NCBI GenBank assembly: GCA_036898135.1
Contig: CM072516.1
Location: 20,016,693 to 20,080,692, forward strand
Reading direction: 5' to 3'
DNA length: 64,000 bases
Origin: Oncomelania hupensis
Lineage: Eukaryota > Mollusca > Gastropoda > Littorinimorpha > Pomatiopsidae
In this document: positions 21,479-31,700 of the stretch, piece after piece
Position numbering within the stretch: position 1 is the stretch's first letter
Layout of the letters: the number at the start of each line of letters is the position of its first letter
The notes under the pieces: model-generated
The model's input: the letters and a program-made list of their open reading frames with translations, nothing else
Database searches by the model: none
What the model was told of the DNA's origin: nothing
Program-made: the position numbers and the translations under genes

Positions 21479-22192
21479 TTACCATGAGGATGAAATCATG
21501 CTGACGTAGTGTTCTACATCTTCTCGTAGCGGTGAATCATCACAGCTTGGTTGTGGACTTCTTGACAAAGTATCTGAGGTCACCATGGTTTTTCCAGGAC
21601 AATATTCTGCAAACGGATTGAACCGCATCAGGCGCATTAACATGCGCTGACATCTGAGTGGCGTCTCAGATAAGTCTCTGGAGTTTATGAGTGGGACAAG
21701 TGGCTTGTGATCGGTTTGAAGTGTAACTCTTTCAAGACCCATTACATATCGATCAAAGCGCTCACATGCCCAGACTGAAGCAAGGCACTCTTTTTCGATT
21801 TGTGCGTATCGCTGTTCTGCTTTGGACAGTGTTCTTGAGCAAAACGCAATCGGCCGCAATTTGCCGTCATGCTCTTGAAGAAGAACGCCTCCAAGACCGT
21901 AGCTACTCACGTCTGCGGAAACTGTCGTTGGCTTGGCTGGGTCAAAGTAGGCTAAGGTCGGTGCTGTGGTCAGCATCTCCTTGACCCGTTTGAACGCCTC
22001 TGCTTGAGCAGGTCCCCACGTCCATGCGTTCGCTTCAGCCAGCAACTCATTCAGTGGTCTCAGGGTCGTCGACAAGTTCGGTAAGTACCTGCCAAGGTAG
22101 TTTACCATGCCCAGGTATCTCCTCAGCTCGTTCACGTCTGAAGGTTCTGCCAACTGCAGAATGGGCTGATCTTGCTCGGATCAGGTCGTACG
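21479..22192 (-). pseudogene. Gypsy RT connection and RNase H domain
   Basis: Contains the conserved connection (LRRYLGMVNYLGRYLPN) and RNase H residues in VSADVSSYGLGG, EKECLASVWA and TDHKPLV. Two closely spaced frameshifts between about 22150 and 22200 separate it from the RT frame upstream. It ends in TAA, with integrase in frame behind it. Confidence 0.85.
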
Positions 22193-24046
22193 CCTTGGGC
22201 ACTGACGTCCTAGGAAAGTGATTTCACTCTTCCTGTACTCGCACTTTTCTTCATTCAGTTGAAGACCCACTGCCTTCAGTCTTTCGTGGACTTTTGTGAG
22301 TAAAGTTTCATGCTCTGCCACAGTTTTGCTGTGACACAAAATGTCATCAAAGTAGCAGATCACGCCTTCTATTTCCCCTAGGATTTCTATCATTGTCCTT
22401 TGGAAAATCTCCGGAGCGGATGAAATGCCAAAAGGAACTCTGGTGAAGAAGAAGCGACCAAACGGCGTGATGAACGTCGTCAACTTTGCTGTGGACATGT
22501 CCAGTGGAATCTGCCAAAATCCAGGCATTGCGTCGAGTTTTGAAAAGACTGACGAACCTCGAAGTTGATGAATGATGTCATCTATTGTTGGGATGACGTA
22601 ACGCTCACGTTCAACTGCTTGGTTCAACTTCTTCAAGTCCACGCAAATGCGAAGTTTTCCAGTCGGTTTCACAACAGGCACCATCGGCGACACCCAGTCG
22701 GTCGGTTCGGTGACTTCTTCAATAACGCCTTCATATTTCATGCGTTCTAGCTCTTTCTTCACTTTCTCATAAAGGGGTATAGGAACTCGCCTAGCTGTGG
22801 CAACGCTGTATGGAACAGTCCCTTTCTTCAGTCTGATCTTCACTGGTCTACACTGAACTGTATTGAAAGTAGTATCACCTCGTTTGACAAGGTTGAGTAC
22901 TGTCGCAGAACTCCTACAAAGCAAGCTATCGACCTCATTGTCGATGACGTAGACGATCGCGTCTACTTGGTTTAGGACAGTTTTGAAGTGCCCTAAAGTC
23001 TTCAGTTGTCCCCCAGGACTGTGTAGGGTAATACGATGACATGGCGAAAGCTTTGGCTTACCAAGACGACGCCACGTAGACTTACTCACGACGTTAACGT
23101 CAGCACCTGTATCGATCTTGAAATCGATTAGCACTCCCTCTACTTCCAGTTTTATTCGCCACGGATTATCGTTTGAATTCACTGCTCCAACGTAAAACTC
23201 CGTGATGATGGAATCATGGCTCTCTCGCCTCTCTGTCTCTGTCTCAACTTCATGCAAGCTCTTGCCATGCTTGTTTCTGCACACCCGTGCAAAGTGTGAA
23301 AACTTGCCACATTTCGCACACTTCTTCCCCTTGGCAGGACATCTTCCTTTCATATGTGACGTGCCACACTTGCCACACGAGGAAACATACTCTGTGTGTC
23401 TCTGCTCACCTTTGGGTGAATGGGCTGAGTTGCTCTGACCTTGGAGCGAAATTTTTTTCTTGATGTGATGACGACTTCCTTTCAGTCTGTCAACGTTGGC
23501 GCTTGCACTTGCACTTGATCCTCTCTGCTCTTGCAACTCTTGTTTGACTTGCTCGTGCTGTCTAGCCATGGAAATGGCGGTCTTGAGGGTCAGCTCAGAC
23601 TGCAATTGTAACTTTTCTGAAACCTCATGGTCTCTCAAGCCAAGCACTAACCTGTCCCTAATGGCGTCTTCCTTCTTCTCGAAGTTTGCGTGCTCAGAAA
23701 GCTCATATAGCGATCTGACGTATTGTTCAACCGTTTCCCCCACATTTTGTTCTCGTTTGTAAAATATGGCTCGTACATGGATAATGTTCCTGGCTGGAAT
23801 GAAGTATTCATCGAACTTCCCCAACACGATGTCAAACACTTGTTTTTGATAATCAGTTTCAAAGGTGAACTGTGAAAAAATCTGGTCAGCTTCAGCTCCC
23901 ATTGCATATAAGAGAGAATTAACCTGGATTTCTCCATCTTCTTTGTTCAGCTTTGTTGCCAGGCGGAACCGTTGAAACCGACCTCTCCAGGCTGGCCACG
24001 CACTTGAATCCAGAAAATCAAATTGTTGCGGTGGTTTGAACGCCAT
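22181..24046 (-). pseudogene. Gypsy gag-protease-RT, Mag-like
   Basis: The start chosen is ATG 24046 (MAFKPPQQF); an upstream ATG at 24076 is in frame. Gag core is about residues 1-190. Two CCHC-type knuckles (CGKCGTSHMKGRC, CAKCGKFSHFARVC) follow near residues 225-260. Protease IDTGAD is near 320 and RT with canonical YFDD near 560-570. The frame breaks after FLGRQ, at the RT C-terminus. Gag and pol are in one frame without a gag stop. Confidence 0.88.
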
Positions 24047-24086
24047 TTTCTTCTTCACAAATGTCACTAATATCACATAAAACTTG

Positions 24087-24104
24087 CTTCACTTCTTGAC
24101 ACCA
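24087..24104 (-). promoter_or_regulatory. Primer binding site of the minus-strand gypsy element
   Basis: On the minus strand TGGTGTCAAGAAGTGAAG follows the 5' LTR directly. It resembles a tRNA-Leu type PBS (TGGTGTCAGAAGTGGG) with one extra A. Confidence 0.5.
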
Positions 24105-24266
24105 TCTTTTGTTGTGTTATTATTACTAATGTGGACGTATTTGTAAAGAGAATTCAGCATACGGAAAGCAGTTGTTGAGAACCATTTTTATTCTCTTTTC
24201 TCTTACGTCATCTACACGTCATCTAAACGAGTCATGCATTTCATAGGCGCATGCTATTATACAACA
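24105..24266 (-). repeat. 5' LTR of the minus-strand gypsy element (162 bp)
   Basis: On the minus strand it begins TGTTGTATAATAG and ends ACAACAAAAGA, next to the PBS. The borders are fixed by the GTGAT duplication. A GAGAATAAAAATGG stretch may supply TATA or polyadenylation function. Confidence 0.85.
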
Positions 24267-25002
24267 GTGATGTGCTGGGTATAGGAAATTCCCCAAAGTC
24301 TTCTGTAGCACCTCATCTCCATGCTTTGTATTCTTCATTGTAGATAAGTTGTGAGGGTCCATGTTTCGTAAGAGTATAGGAAGATGGAGATGACAAGGGA
24401 GCGCAGCAACTTTTCCTTGGAGTGTAGACTGATGGTCCTGTCTTTCCAAATGGGGTTCAGCCTAGTCAGGGCAGCAGTTGTTTGTGCTATCCTCGAGAAT
24501 ACTTCCTTTCGGGACCGTACCTATTGTCCGATACAATGGCTCCTAAATAGTTGAAGCTCTGCACCTTGTTGAGGGATTAGCCTTGGACGTTGATGTCCGT
24601 GTTGATGCCACTGGAGTTTTTTGTCATCATTGTGGTCTTATTTGCACTTATTTCCATTCCAAAGACTCTGAAGGCAGTGTCAAGCCTCTGTACAAGCTGT
24701 TCAAATTCTTGTTCCTCTCCAACCAATCCATCAATGTCATCAGCAAAGCGGAGGTTGGAGATTGCTCTAACCCTTATCCTGACTGTGCCTTTATGATTTG
24801 CAATGGCATCTGGCATGATGCGCTCCAGACAGATGTTAAAGAGTGTTAGGGAGGGTAGAAATCCTTGACGCACGCTGATTGTTGTTCTGAACCAGTTGCC
24901 AAAGGCGCTGTGGTGGAGGAATGCACTAGTAGTCTTGTCGTACACGCTTTTGATGACTTCAAGATTGTTAGAGCTTATGTTGTACACTCTCATAGTTGCC
25001 GA
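24267..25002 (-). pseudogene. RTE-like LINE fragment (right half of the interrupted copy)
   Basis: Continues the copy that stops at 15609. The minus strand encodes decayed RT C-terminal sequence: GVRQGFLPSLTLFNICLERIMPDA, LRFADDIDGL, EISANKTTMM. It breaks at about 25002, where a SINE-like fragment begins. Confidence 0.82.
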
Positions 25003-25205
25003 CAGAGCTAGATCTAATTCAAGCCAATCAAGGAGCCCACCGGCAGCCCTAGAGCGCATAGTCTGATGCCTAGACAACTGGGCACAACCCTAGGCGACAG
25101 GAGATGGGAAGAAGAAGCCTAGTGTGTGCTGGGTGCAATTTGTGAAGTAGGAACTCACCTGTCTAGGACATGATTGTCAGGGTCTTTAAGTCCATGCAAT
25201 GGAAT
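25003..25205 (-). repeat. SINE fragment, same family as 45432 and 52706
   Basis: Diverged match to 52780-52981: GATCTAATTCAAGCC, GCGCATAGTCTGATGCC, CTAGGACATGATTGTCAGG and AAGTCCATGCAATGG all have counterparts in the same order. The 3' end of the SINE is missing. Confidence 0.7.
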
Positions 25206-26789
25206 GCGTGCGTGCTTGTTTGTTTGTTTGGATAAATTAACGTCCCCGGACACATTGTGTATAGGGGACAAGGATGCGTTGAGCTCTTGTTGTTTTAGGA
25301 TGTCTTCATGAGGAATGTTGACGGTTGTAGGGGAGCGCTCGTAGCTGCTGCAACACCAGCTAGGACGAAGCGTTGAATGGCTGATAATAAGGAGCTGTTG
25401 ACGAGGGAGCCAAGGAAGGGCGGCAGGCACATCGTGGCAAGCCAGGTAGGGAAGGAAGGAGCCAAGGAGGAGGCAGGTATTGGACATAAGTTATCAGGGT
25501 TGTACTTATAATAATTTTTATTTGGGCAGACCAGATCTAACTGGCTATGGCCGGGGTTGAATAGGTCTAATCTATAAAAATTAATAAGAATATACAATAT
25601 AGACCACTAATGTTTTGAAAACGTCACCCAGAGAGACCATATGGTCAGAGTTAAAAATCCTTTCAGGACCAGTTAAAAACAAGGGCCTATAAAACCAAGT
25701 ATTAAAATTTCTAGTAATGCAGCAATTAAAATGACAAATAATCCCCACCCAATTCCGGGAGAGTAGAAAACTACTTAATGCCGTTAACATGGATGTCCAG
25801 GTAATGGTACCACTAGGTTCCAGTCACGGGTTTATTTAACGTTGCTTAGGAAAGTTACTTGGGATGTATATATCTACCATAATAACAATGTAATAGTCAG
25901 GTGTCAGTCCTTAGGGGTCGATACCAGGGCCCCGAGGGGACGACAACTGGTACGACTGTCTTGTGTTATTCGTCGTCAGTAGCTAGCCAATAACTGAGCC
26001 TCTGGACCCGAAGGTCAACAGGGGAGTTCAGCCAGGATCGAGATCAACTGTGGCTATTATAAGGGTAAGTAGTCAGTCCTATGGATACTGATGCCCGGGA
26101 CTCAAGGGTCAACTACGGGAATCAGCAAATGTGGGTGGAGTCATGTCTTAAGGTAAGTCTAGTCACATGAGTTTTATTCTCGCAAGAAGGATACCGCTAA
26201 GAGCGTAGTGTAGTTCTAGATTTTTACGTATGGTCGGTTAGTATGAGTGTGACTCAGTGTGTGTTAAGCCAAACCGGCCCAGGGATCAGCCAATCCCGCC
26301 GGGCCGATTAGCACGAATTTAGAGCGTTCAATACATTAGTAGACCGGAGGGTTGCTCCAGGTGGCCAAGGGCTACAAGTATGCCGCGACCTGCGAGTGAT
26401 ATACACACGCTGCGGTCTTGAGAAGAAGACCGATATCGGAGGAGAGGGCGAAGGTTATCAGATCGGAAACCGAGCCCTCCAGACAGGCCTCTCGTGCGTG
26501 CTCAGACTAGACATGTATTTATACTCTAACTTAGTTGGGGTGCAGTGTTTTGGGGTAATTTTAAAAACAAATTAATAATTTATTTTCATTTATTTAATAT
26601 TAGTAGTAGTGTACGTAAGGCCATCAACTGGGTTTGAAGCACTGTACAGGCTGCAATGTTATCACTTGACAGTTGGTTACGCTGCGTACACTACTGTGCA
26701 CACTGGCAAGCACACACCAACGTACAAACCAGGTTCTAACACGGCAACACTATTTTCACCTACATTATCACAAAACAACTGGCATGCAG
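25206..26789. other. Unassigned intergenic stretch
   Basis: I see no convincing ORF, RNA gene or repeat border here. A short (GTTT)n run lies near 25215. Confidence 0.5.
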
Positions 26790-27686
26790 TGTCACAGGCA
26801 GCATGTTATATAATATTCTAATTCTGCGCCTGTGCCATTGGTGATTCTTTGGTGATAGTTTAGGATAGGAGTTGATAGGGATGAAGAGGGTGGAAAAAAT
26901 ATCGGGTATTGCGCAGTAGTAACTGTAGCTTTGTCAATAATTATGTATACGGTCTCATGTGAGCGATAACGTATTTTGCGTGGAATTGCCAATAGTTACG
27001 GGACCTATATATAGACGTGTAAAGCTCATAAACGTTACGGATTTGAATGCGAGCGAGATAGGCCGAAGCAGACGAATTACATTTATAAACTTTTTCCATC
27101 ATTGTAATATTTCTCTAAATTGTTTTGGCTGAAGTTAGGGCACAGTGAAGTGAATATTTTGTGATAGGTGTTTTCCTCTAAATTTAATTGTAACAAAGTT
27201 CGTTTTGAAAGTTATAAATTATAATTGTGAATTGTAACTTTAATGCTTCAAAACGTCTGCTTCGACACGTGTGTGTGAGAATTTATTATTTGGATATTTT
27301 ATTTGGTGTGTGAAGGTTGGTAGTGTTAATTTTGTTGGAGGTTTAGATTTCATAATTTCTCTGAAAGAATTTTGCTTCTTGGTAATTGAAAGAACATATA
27401 TTAATTACGTAGAATTTAAAGTTTGATGTAATAACGTTTGTGCAAACTATTTTATACTTGTGTTACTGCGAATGAAAGAATCCGTCATAAATTAAGTTAG
27501 AAATTCAAGCAGGTGTTGTGTGAATTAATTGTTTCCTATAACTTCATTCTTCGCTGTCTCTATTGTCTGGTGTTGTCCAGCGTTCTGAGTTTTCAAACTT
27601 ATTCTATTTATCTATTTTCCTTGTCGGTGCGTCTGGGACCGAATGCGGCTTCCGAACCTATGAGTCGGATTGCGGTGCTCGTGACA
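26790..27686 (+). repeat. 5' LTR of the second Gmr1-type element (897 bp)
   Basis: TGTCACAGGC to CTCGTGACA. A TATA-like TATATATA at 27006-27013 may be the core promoter. Repeated at 33878. Confidence 0.88.
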
Positions 27687-27742
27687 ACTGGCGAGCCTGC
27701 CGTTTTTTTTTTTCCAATAGTCATGACAACTGGCGAGCCTGC
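27681..27742 (+). promoter_or_regulatory. Primer binding site region, LTR-end/PBS junction duplicated
   Basis: GACAACTGGCGAGCCTGC follows the LTR end (TGG at 27689) and recurs at 27725-27742 after a T-rich spacer. The TGG start fits a PBS, but I could not name the tRNA. Either copy could prime, yet only the first is next to the LTR. Confidence 0.6.
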
Positions 27743-28094
27743 AATTTGTTTTAGTGGTTATTCTTGACAATGTTTTTTGTTGTTTAAAATAAATTAATTT
27801 GATATCATAGTGCTTTGTCCATGCATCGCTTGTGACGGGCCGTGCTCCGTGTCTGGAAGGACCTGATTTCGTCAGTGTGTCTGGAAGGAACTGATTTCGT
27901 CGCTAACAGTGTGGAAGATTTGAGATCAGCGGACAACACACGCAGCGGGGGCGTGGCATACGACGTGCCTTCTATACATAGCTGGTAGGTGATCGCCATT
28001 ACTCTAGCTGCTGTTTAGATTCAGTTAATAGGTTGTTAAAATTATACTAGTATAATACCTGTGGATGGAGCGGAGCATCGACTTAAGCTAGCTG

Positions 28095-28293
28095 TTTGTT
28101 TGTTTGTAGATTATAGTCACACGACACTTTCGCATATAGGTGACTACTGGACCGATTTATACTGACACCAGCGGGCCAGTTGTTGGTAAAGGGGAAAATA
28201 ATATGATCACACGTTGACCAATCCGGGATTCGAACCAGCGACCTTTCGGTTACTAGCAAGACGCTCTTACCAACTGAGCTACCCGGCCCCACC
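28095..28293 (-). mobile_element. tRNA-derived SINE in the element leader, 10-bp TSD
   Basis: On the minus strand there is a tRNA-like head with box A (TAGCTCAGTTGGTAAGAGC) and box B (GGTTCGAATCC), a body, and a (CAAA)n tail. AAGCTAGCTG is present on both sides (28085-28094 and 28294-28303). The putative anticodon-loop sequence CTAGTAA recalls tRNA-Thr(AGT), a tentative match. It is a retroposed element and not a working tRNA gene. Confidence 0.85.
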
Positions 28294-28556
28294 AAGCTAG
28301 CTGGTGCTTGTTCATTAGTAATATGATAATGTGAATATAATTTTCTCTTCATTTTTTATACATCTTATTGGAATGACATAAATTTTCTTCTTGCATTGTA
28401 TTGATAACATGATTGTTTAATTGTTTACATCGCATTGTTGGATATAGCGCTGAGTGTGACTATATAGCTTTGTATTCAATTGTTCTTTACATTTTGCTTG
28501 AACATTTTGGGGTGCATTTTCTGAGAGAATTGTGTTGCACTATATGTACTGAAGCA

Positions 28557-28768
28557 ATGGCTGAGGTAGATTTGCTGGGTAAACAGCAGTTGAGTGAGTT
28601 GGTGGAGAGACTAAAGGAAGAAGCTGCTCTTTTGGACATTACTAAACCTGAAGATATAAAGAAATATCTACAGGATGGTCTCAGAGATGCTAGAGCACAA
28701 GAGCGTGAACAAAAAAGCAAGGAAAAAAAACCGAGGCGGAACTCGAGCTTGAAAAAAATTTCAAGCAT
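28557..28768 (+). pseudogene. Gag N-terminus of the second Gmr1-type element, shifted frame
   Basis: ATG 28557 opens MAEVDLLGKQQLSELVERLKEE, which resembles the gag start at 63800 (GKQLTEYV). The frame runs through an A8 run at 28726-28733 and then stays open only as low-quality Lys-rich sequence to 28865. The true continuation (EAELELEKNF and the 28769 frame) is one base out. The break is thus a one-base deletion in the A run, or a -1 slip site. Confidence 0.75.
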
Positions 28769-31700
28769 ATGCAATTTGAAGCTGAACAGAAAAGATTGCA
28801 AAGCGAACATGTTCTCAAACAAAATCAAATGGAGGCAGACCTTAAGCTTAAAGAAGAAGAGATAAGAATAAAACAAGATGAACTTAAGGCTGACCTTAAG
28901 CTTAAAGAAGAAGAAATAAAAATAAAACAAGATGAACTTAAGCTTAGACAATTACAGCTTGAAGAGGATACAAAACACAAACAGCATGAGATTGAATTAC
29001 AGCATGAAAAACAAAAAAAGAAAGATGAGCATTTCGAATCTTCTACTCAGTCAAAATCAAGGCCTAAATTACCCTTTTTTGATGATAGGCAATATGACAT
29101 TGAGTCATACCTGTTTCGGTTCGAAAATCATGCTAATGCTGTAAAGTGGAGAAAAGATGATTGGGCCTCCATGTTAGCAGCATGTCTCAAAGGCAAAGCT
29201 CTTTCTTATTACCATGAATTCATGACCAGTAACCCAGGGAAAGGTTACGATGACCTAGTAAAACATCTCTTGCAACGATTTTTGTGTACTGAAGAGGGGT
29301 TTCGAGTAAAATTTAGGTCGGCAAAACCTGAACAGGCCGAAACATTCCCGGCTTTCTTGGACAGATTGAGGCGGTACTTTACCCGCTGGCTTGAATTGGC
29401 AGGGGCTAATAATTTTGCCGATTTGATCGATTTGATTCTTAGGGAACAACTGCTTCAGTCTTGTTCAGAGAAGCTGGTAACGTTCATTAGAGAATCGGGT
29501 TGCAAAACAGCTGCTCAGATGGTTGAAACAGCAGAGCGATGGCGTGAAGTACATGTCAAGGAAAATGTAGCTCGCTCTGGATTGACCAGTCCACTTTTGG
29601 CTAATGTGGGCTATATAAATCCCAAATCAAGATGGACACCTCGGAAAAGTTATGATGCTTCCAAGTTCACACCGGAATCGAACATTGATAACATCATTCA
29701 AAATCAGGTTCAGCCTAGCTCAGTCCCTGAAAATGCCAATCAGCGAGGTACTAGATCATATAGAGGGCGTGGTAGAAATTGTTTTTGGTGCAGCCAAAGG
29801 GGCCACATGATGTACAATTGTCCTGTTAAAGCTCAGGGACATGAAAAAGTGAATCAAGCATCTGTGGGCATGAGTGCTAGCAATGAGTTGCCAAGTCAGA
29901 TCCAAACTTGTAATGGCTTTGTTAATGGCAAGGAGGTATTGATTATGCTTGATTCTGGCTGTACAACGGTTGGCATAAGAAGAGATTTGGTGCGATCAGA
30001 CCAAATTTTGGACGAGCACATGTCTGTGACATTGTTCAATGGACAAACTGTTTCATTACCTTTGGCCCAGATAAACATTAACTGTCCTTACTTTACAGGT
30101 TCAGTGAAAGCATGCATTGTGGAAAATTCGGTCTGTGACGTTATTTTGGGTAAAATACCTGGCTCAACCTTTATTTGTGCAGACATTGCAGCGGCAGTAC
30201 AAACAAGGGCACAAAGAAAAAATGAAGATAAACCTTTTCGCCCTTTGTTGACAGCCAAGGTACCACAACTTGACGTGACTCACGACGACCTCGCAAAAAT
30301 GCAGAAGGACGACATTTCATTGCAACCTTGTTTTGACAAAGTTGGGAGAAAGAACGACGACAAACGTTCAACAGACTCATTTGTACTGAGAGACGGACTT
30401 TTGTACAGATTTGTTCCTGGCATTAAAGGGGAGGCAACTTGGCAATTAGTAGTCCCCACTAGTCTCCGCGAGTCAGTACTGATTGCTGCTCATGATGGTC
30501 TTTTTGGTGGACATATGGCTACTAATGGTACTTTCAAACGCATTGTCCCATACTTTCATTGGCCAGGCTACCATAAAGATATCAAAAAGTACTGTACAAC
30601 ATGCGATATCTGTCAGAAAACATTTCCTAAAGGGAGAGTACAACCAGCCCCTTTACAAAACGTACCGGTAATTGATGTCCCATTCTCTCGAATAGCGGTC
30701 GACATCATAGGACCCATTAAACCTTTGTCAGAGAGGGGGTACAAATATGTGTTGACATGTGTTGACGTTGCCACACGTTTTCCTGAGGCGATTCCTCTGA
30801 AAACTATAACATCAGAATCTGTGGCGGATGCTCTAGTACAAATCTTTTCTAGAGTAGGAATTCCGGATGAGATTTTGTCTGATCAGGGATCACAGTTTAC
30901 GGGGGATACCATGAGAGAAGTTTTACGTCTCTTGTCAGTTTCGCAATTGCATAGCACACCTTATCACCCTCAAACTAATGGTTTGGTGGAGAGATTTAAC
31001 GGAACTCTGAAGACTATGTTGAAGAGACTAATGGCTGACAGACCCAAAGATTGGGATAGATATTTGACGGGAGCGCTATTTGCGTATAGGGAAATTCCTC
31101 AGTCAGCCACTGGGTTTGCACCCTTCGAACTACTCTTTGGACGAGTACCTAAAGGTCCTACCCGACTTCTGTATGAAGCATGGTCTGGTCAAGCCGAAAT
31201 AACAGCGGTCAAAACAGTTTCGGAGTATGTGCAAAATCTCAAGCAATCACTGACAGAAATGGTGGAATTAGCACAAAAGTCTGTGCTTGACAATGCTAAC
31301 AAGCAAAAAGTGTTCAAATATAAGGCTCCTTTGCGCTCCTTTGAAGTTGGAACTAAGGTCCTTGTTTTGTTACCATCAGATACTAACAAAATGCTCCTTA
31401 GGTGGAAGGGTCCTTTTCCTATATTAAAGAAAACGGGAAACTGCAACTATCTCCTGGACACGGGAAAGGGAGGGGAGAAAGTTTTCCACATCAATCTTCT
31501 CAGGGAGTACTTGGACAGGGGAAACCCACAAGGGGTAGTGCCAGCTAGTATAGCAGTAATCCAAGACTCTACTTCAGATGGCACAATTGACTATGACGTA
31601 ACCAAGGTGGTTGTGGGTGTAGTACCGACTACCCAGACTGAAACTGTTGATGACATTGTCTACGACACACAATTGTCGGACATACACAAGTCGCAAGCTC

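Larger units (their letters stand above)
15610..24266 (-). mobile_element. Ty3/gypsy element of conventional order, 162-bp LTRs, TSD GTGAT
   Basis: Minus-strand element inserted in an RTE-like LINE. GTGAT occurs at 15605-15609 and again at 24267-24271. Reading on the minus strand: 5' LTR 24105-24266, PBS, gag with two zinc knuckles, protease, RT, RNase H, integrase, a polypurine tract (complement of 19654-19664), and 3' LTR. The 3' LTR is cut in two by a CR1/L2-like LINE. PR-RT-RH-INT order and the gag type resemble the Mag group, a tentative placement. The coding region has frameshifts and an in-frame stop. Confidence 0.88.

Noticed and set aside
26270..26320. GC-rich GGCCC/GGGCC hairpin as a possible RNA gene
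   Set aside because: Short stem only, with no known RNA motif around it.
28262..28293. Possible tRNA gene on the minus strand
   Set aside because: Box A and box B are present, but the arms are mismatched, a SINE body and (CAAA)n tail follow, and a TSD surrounds it. It is a SINE head.
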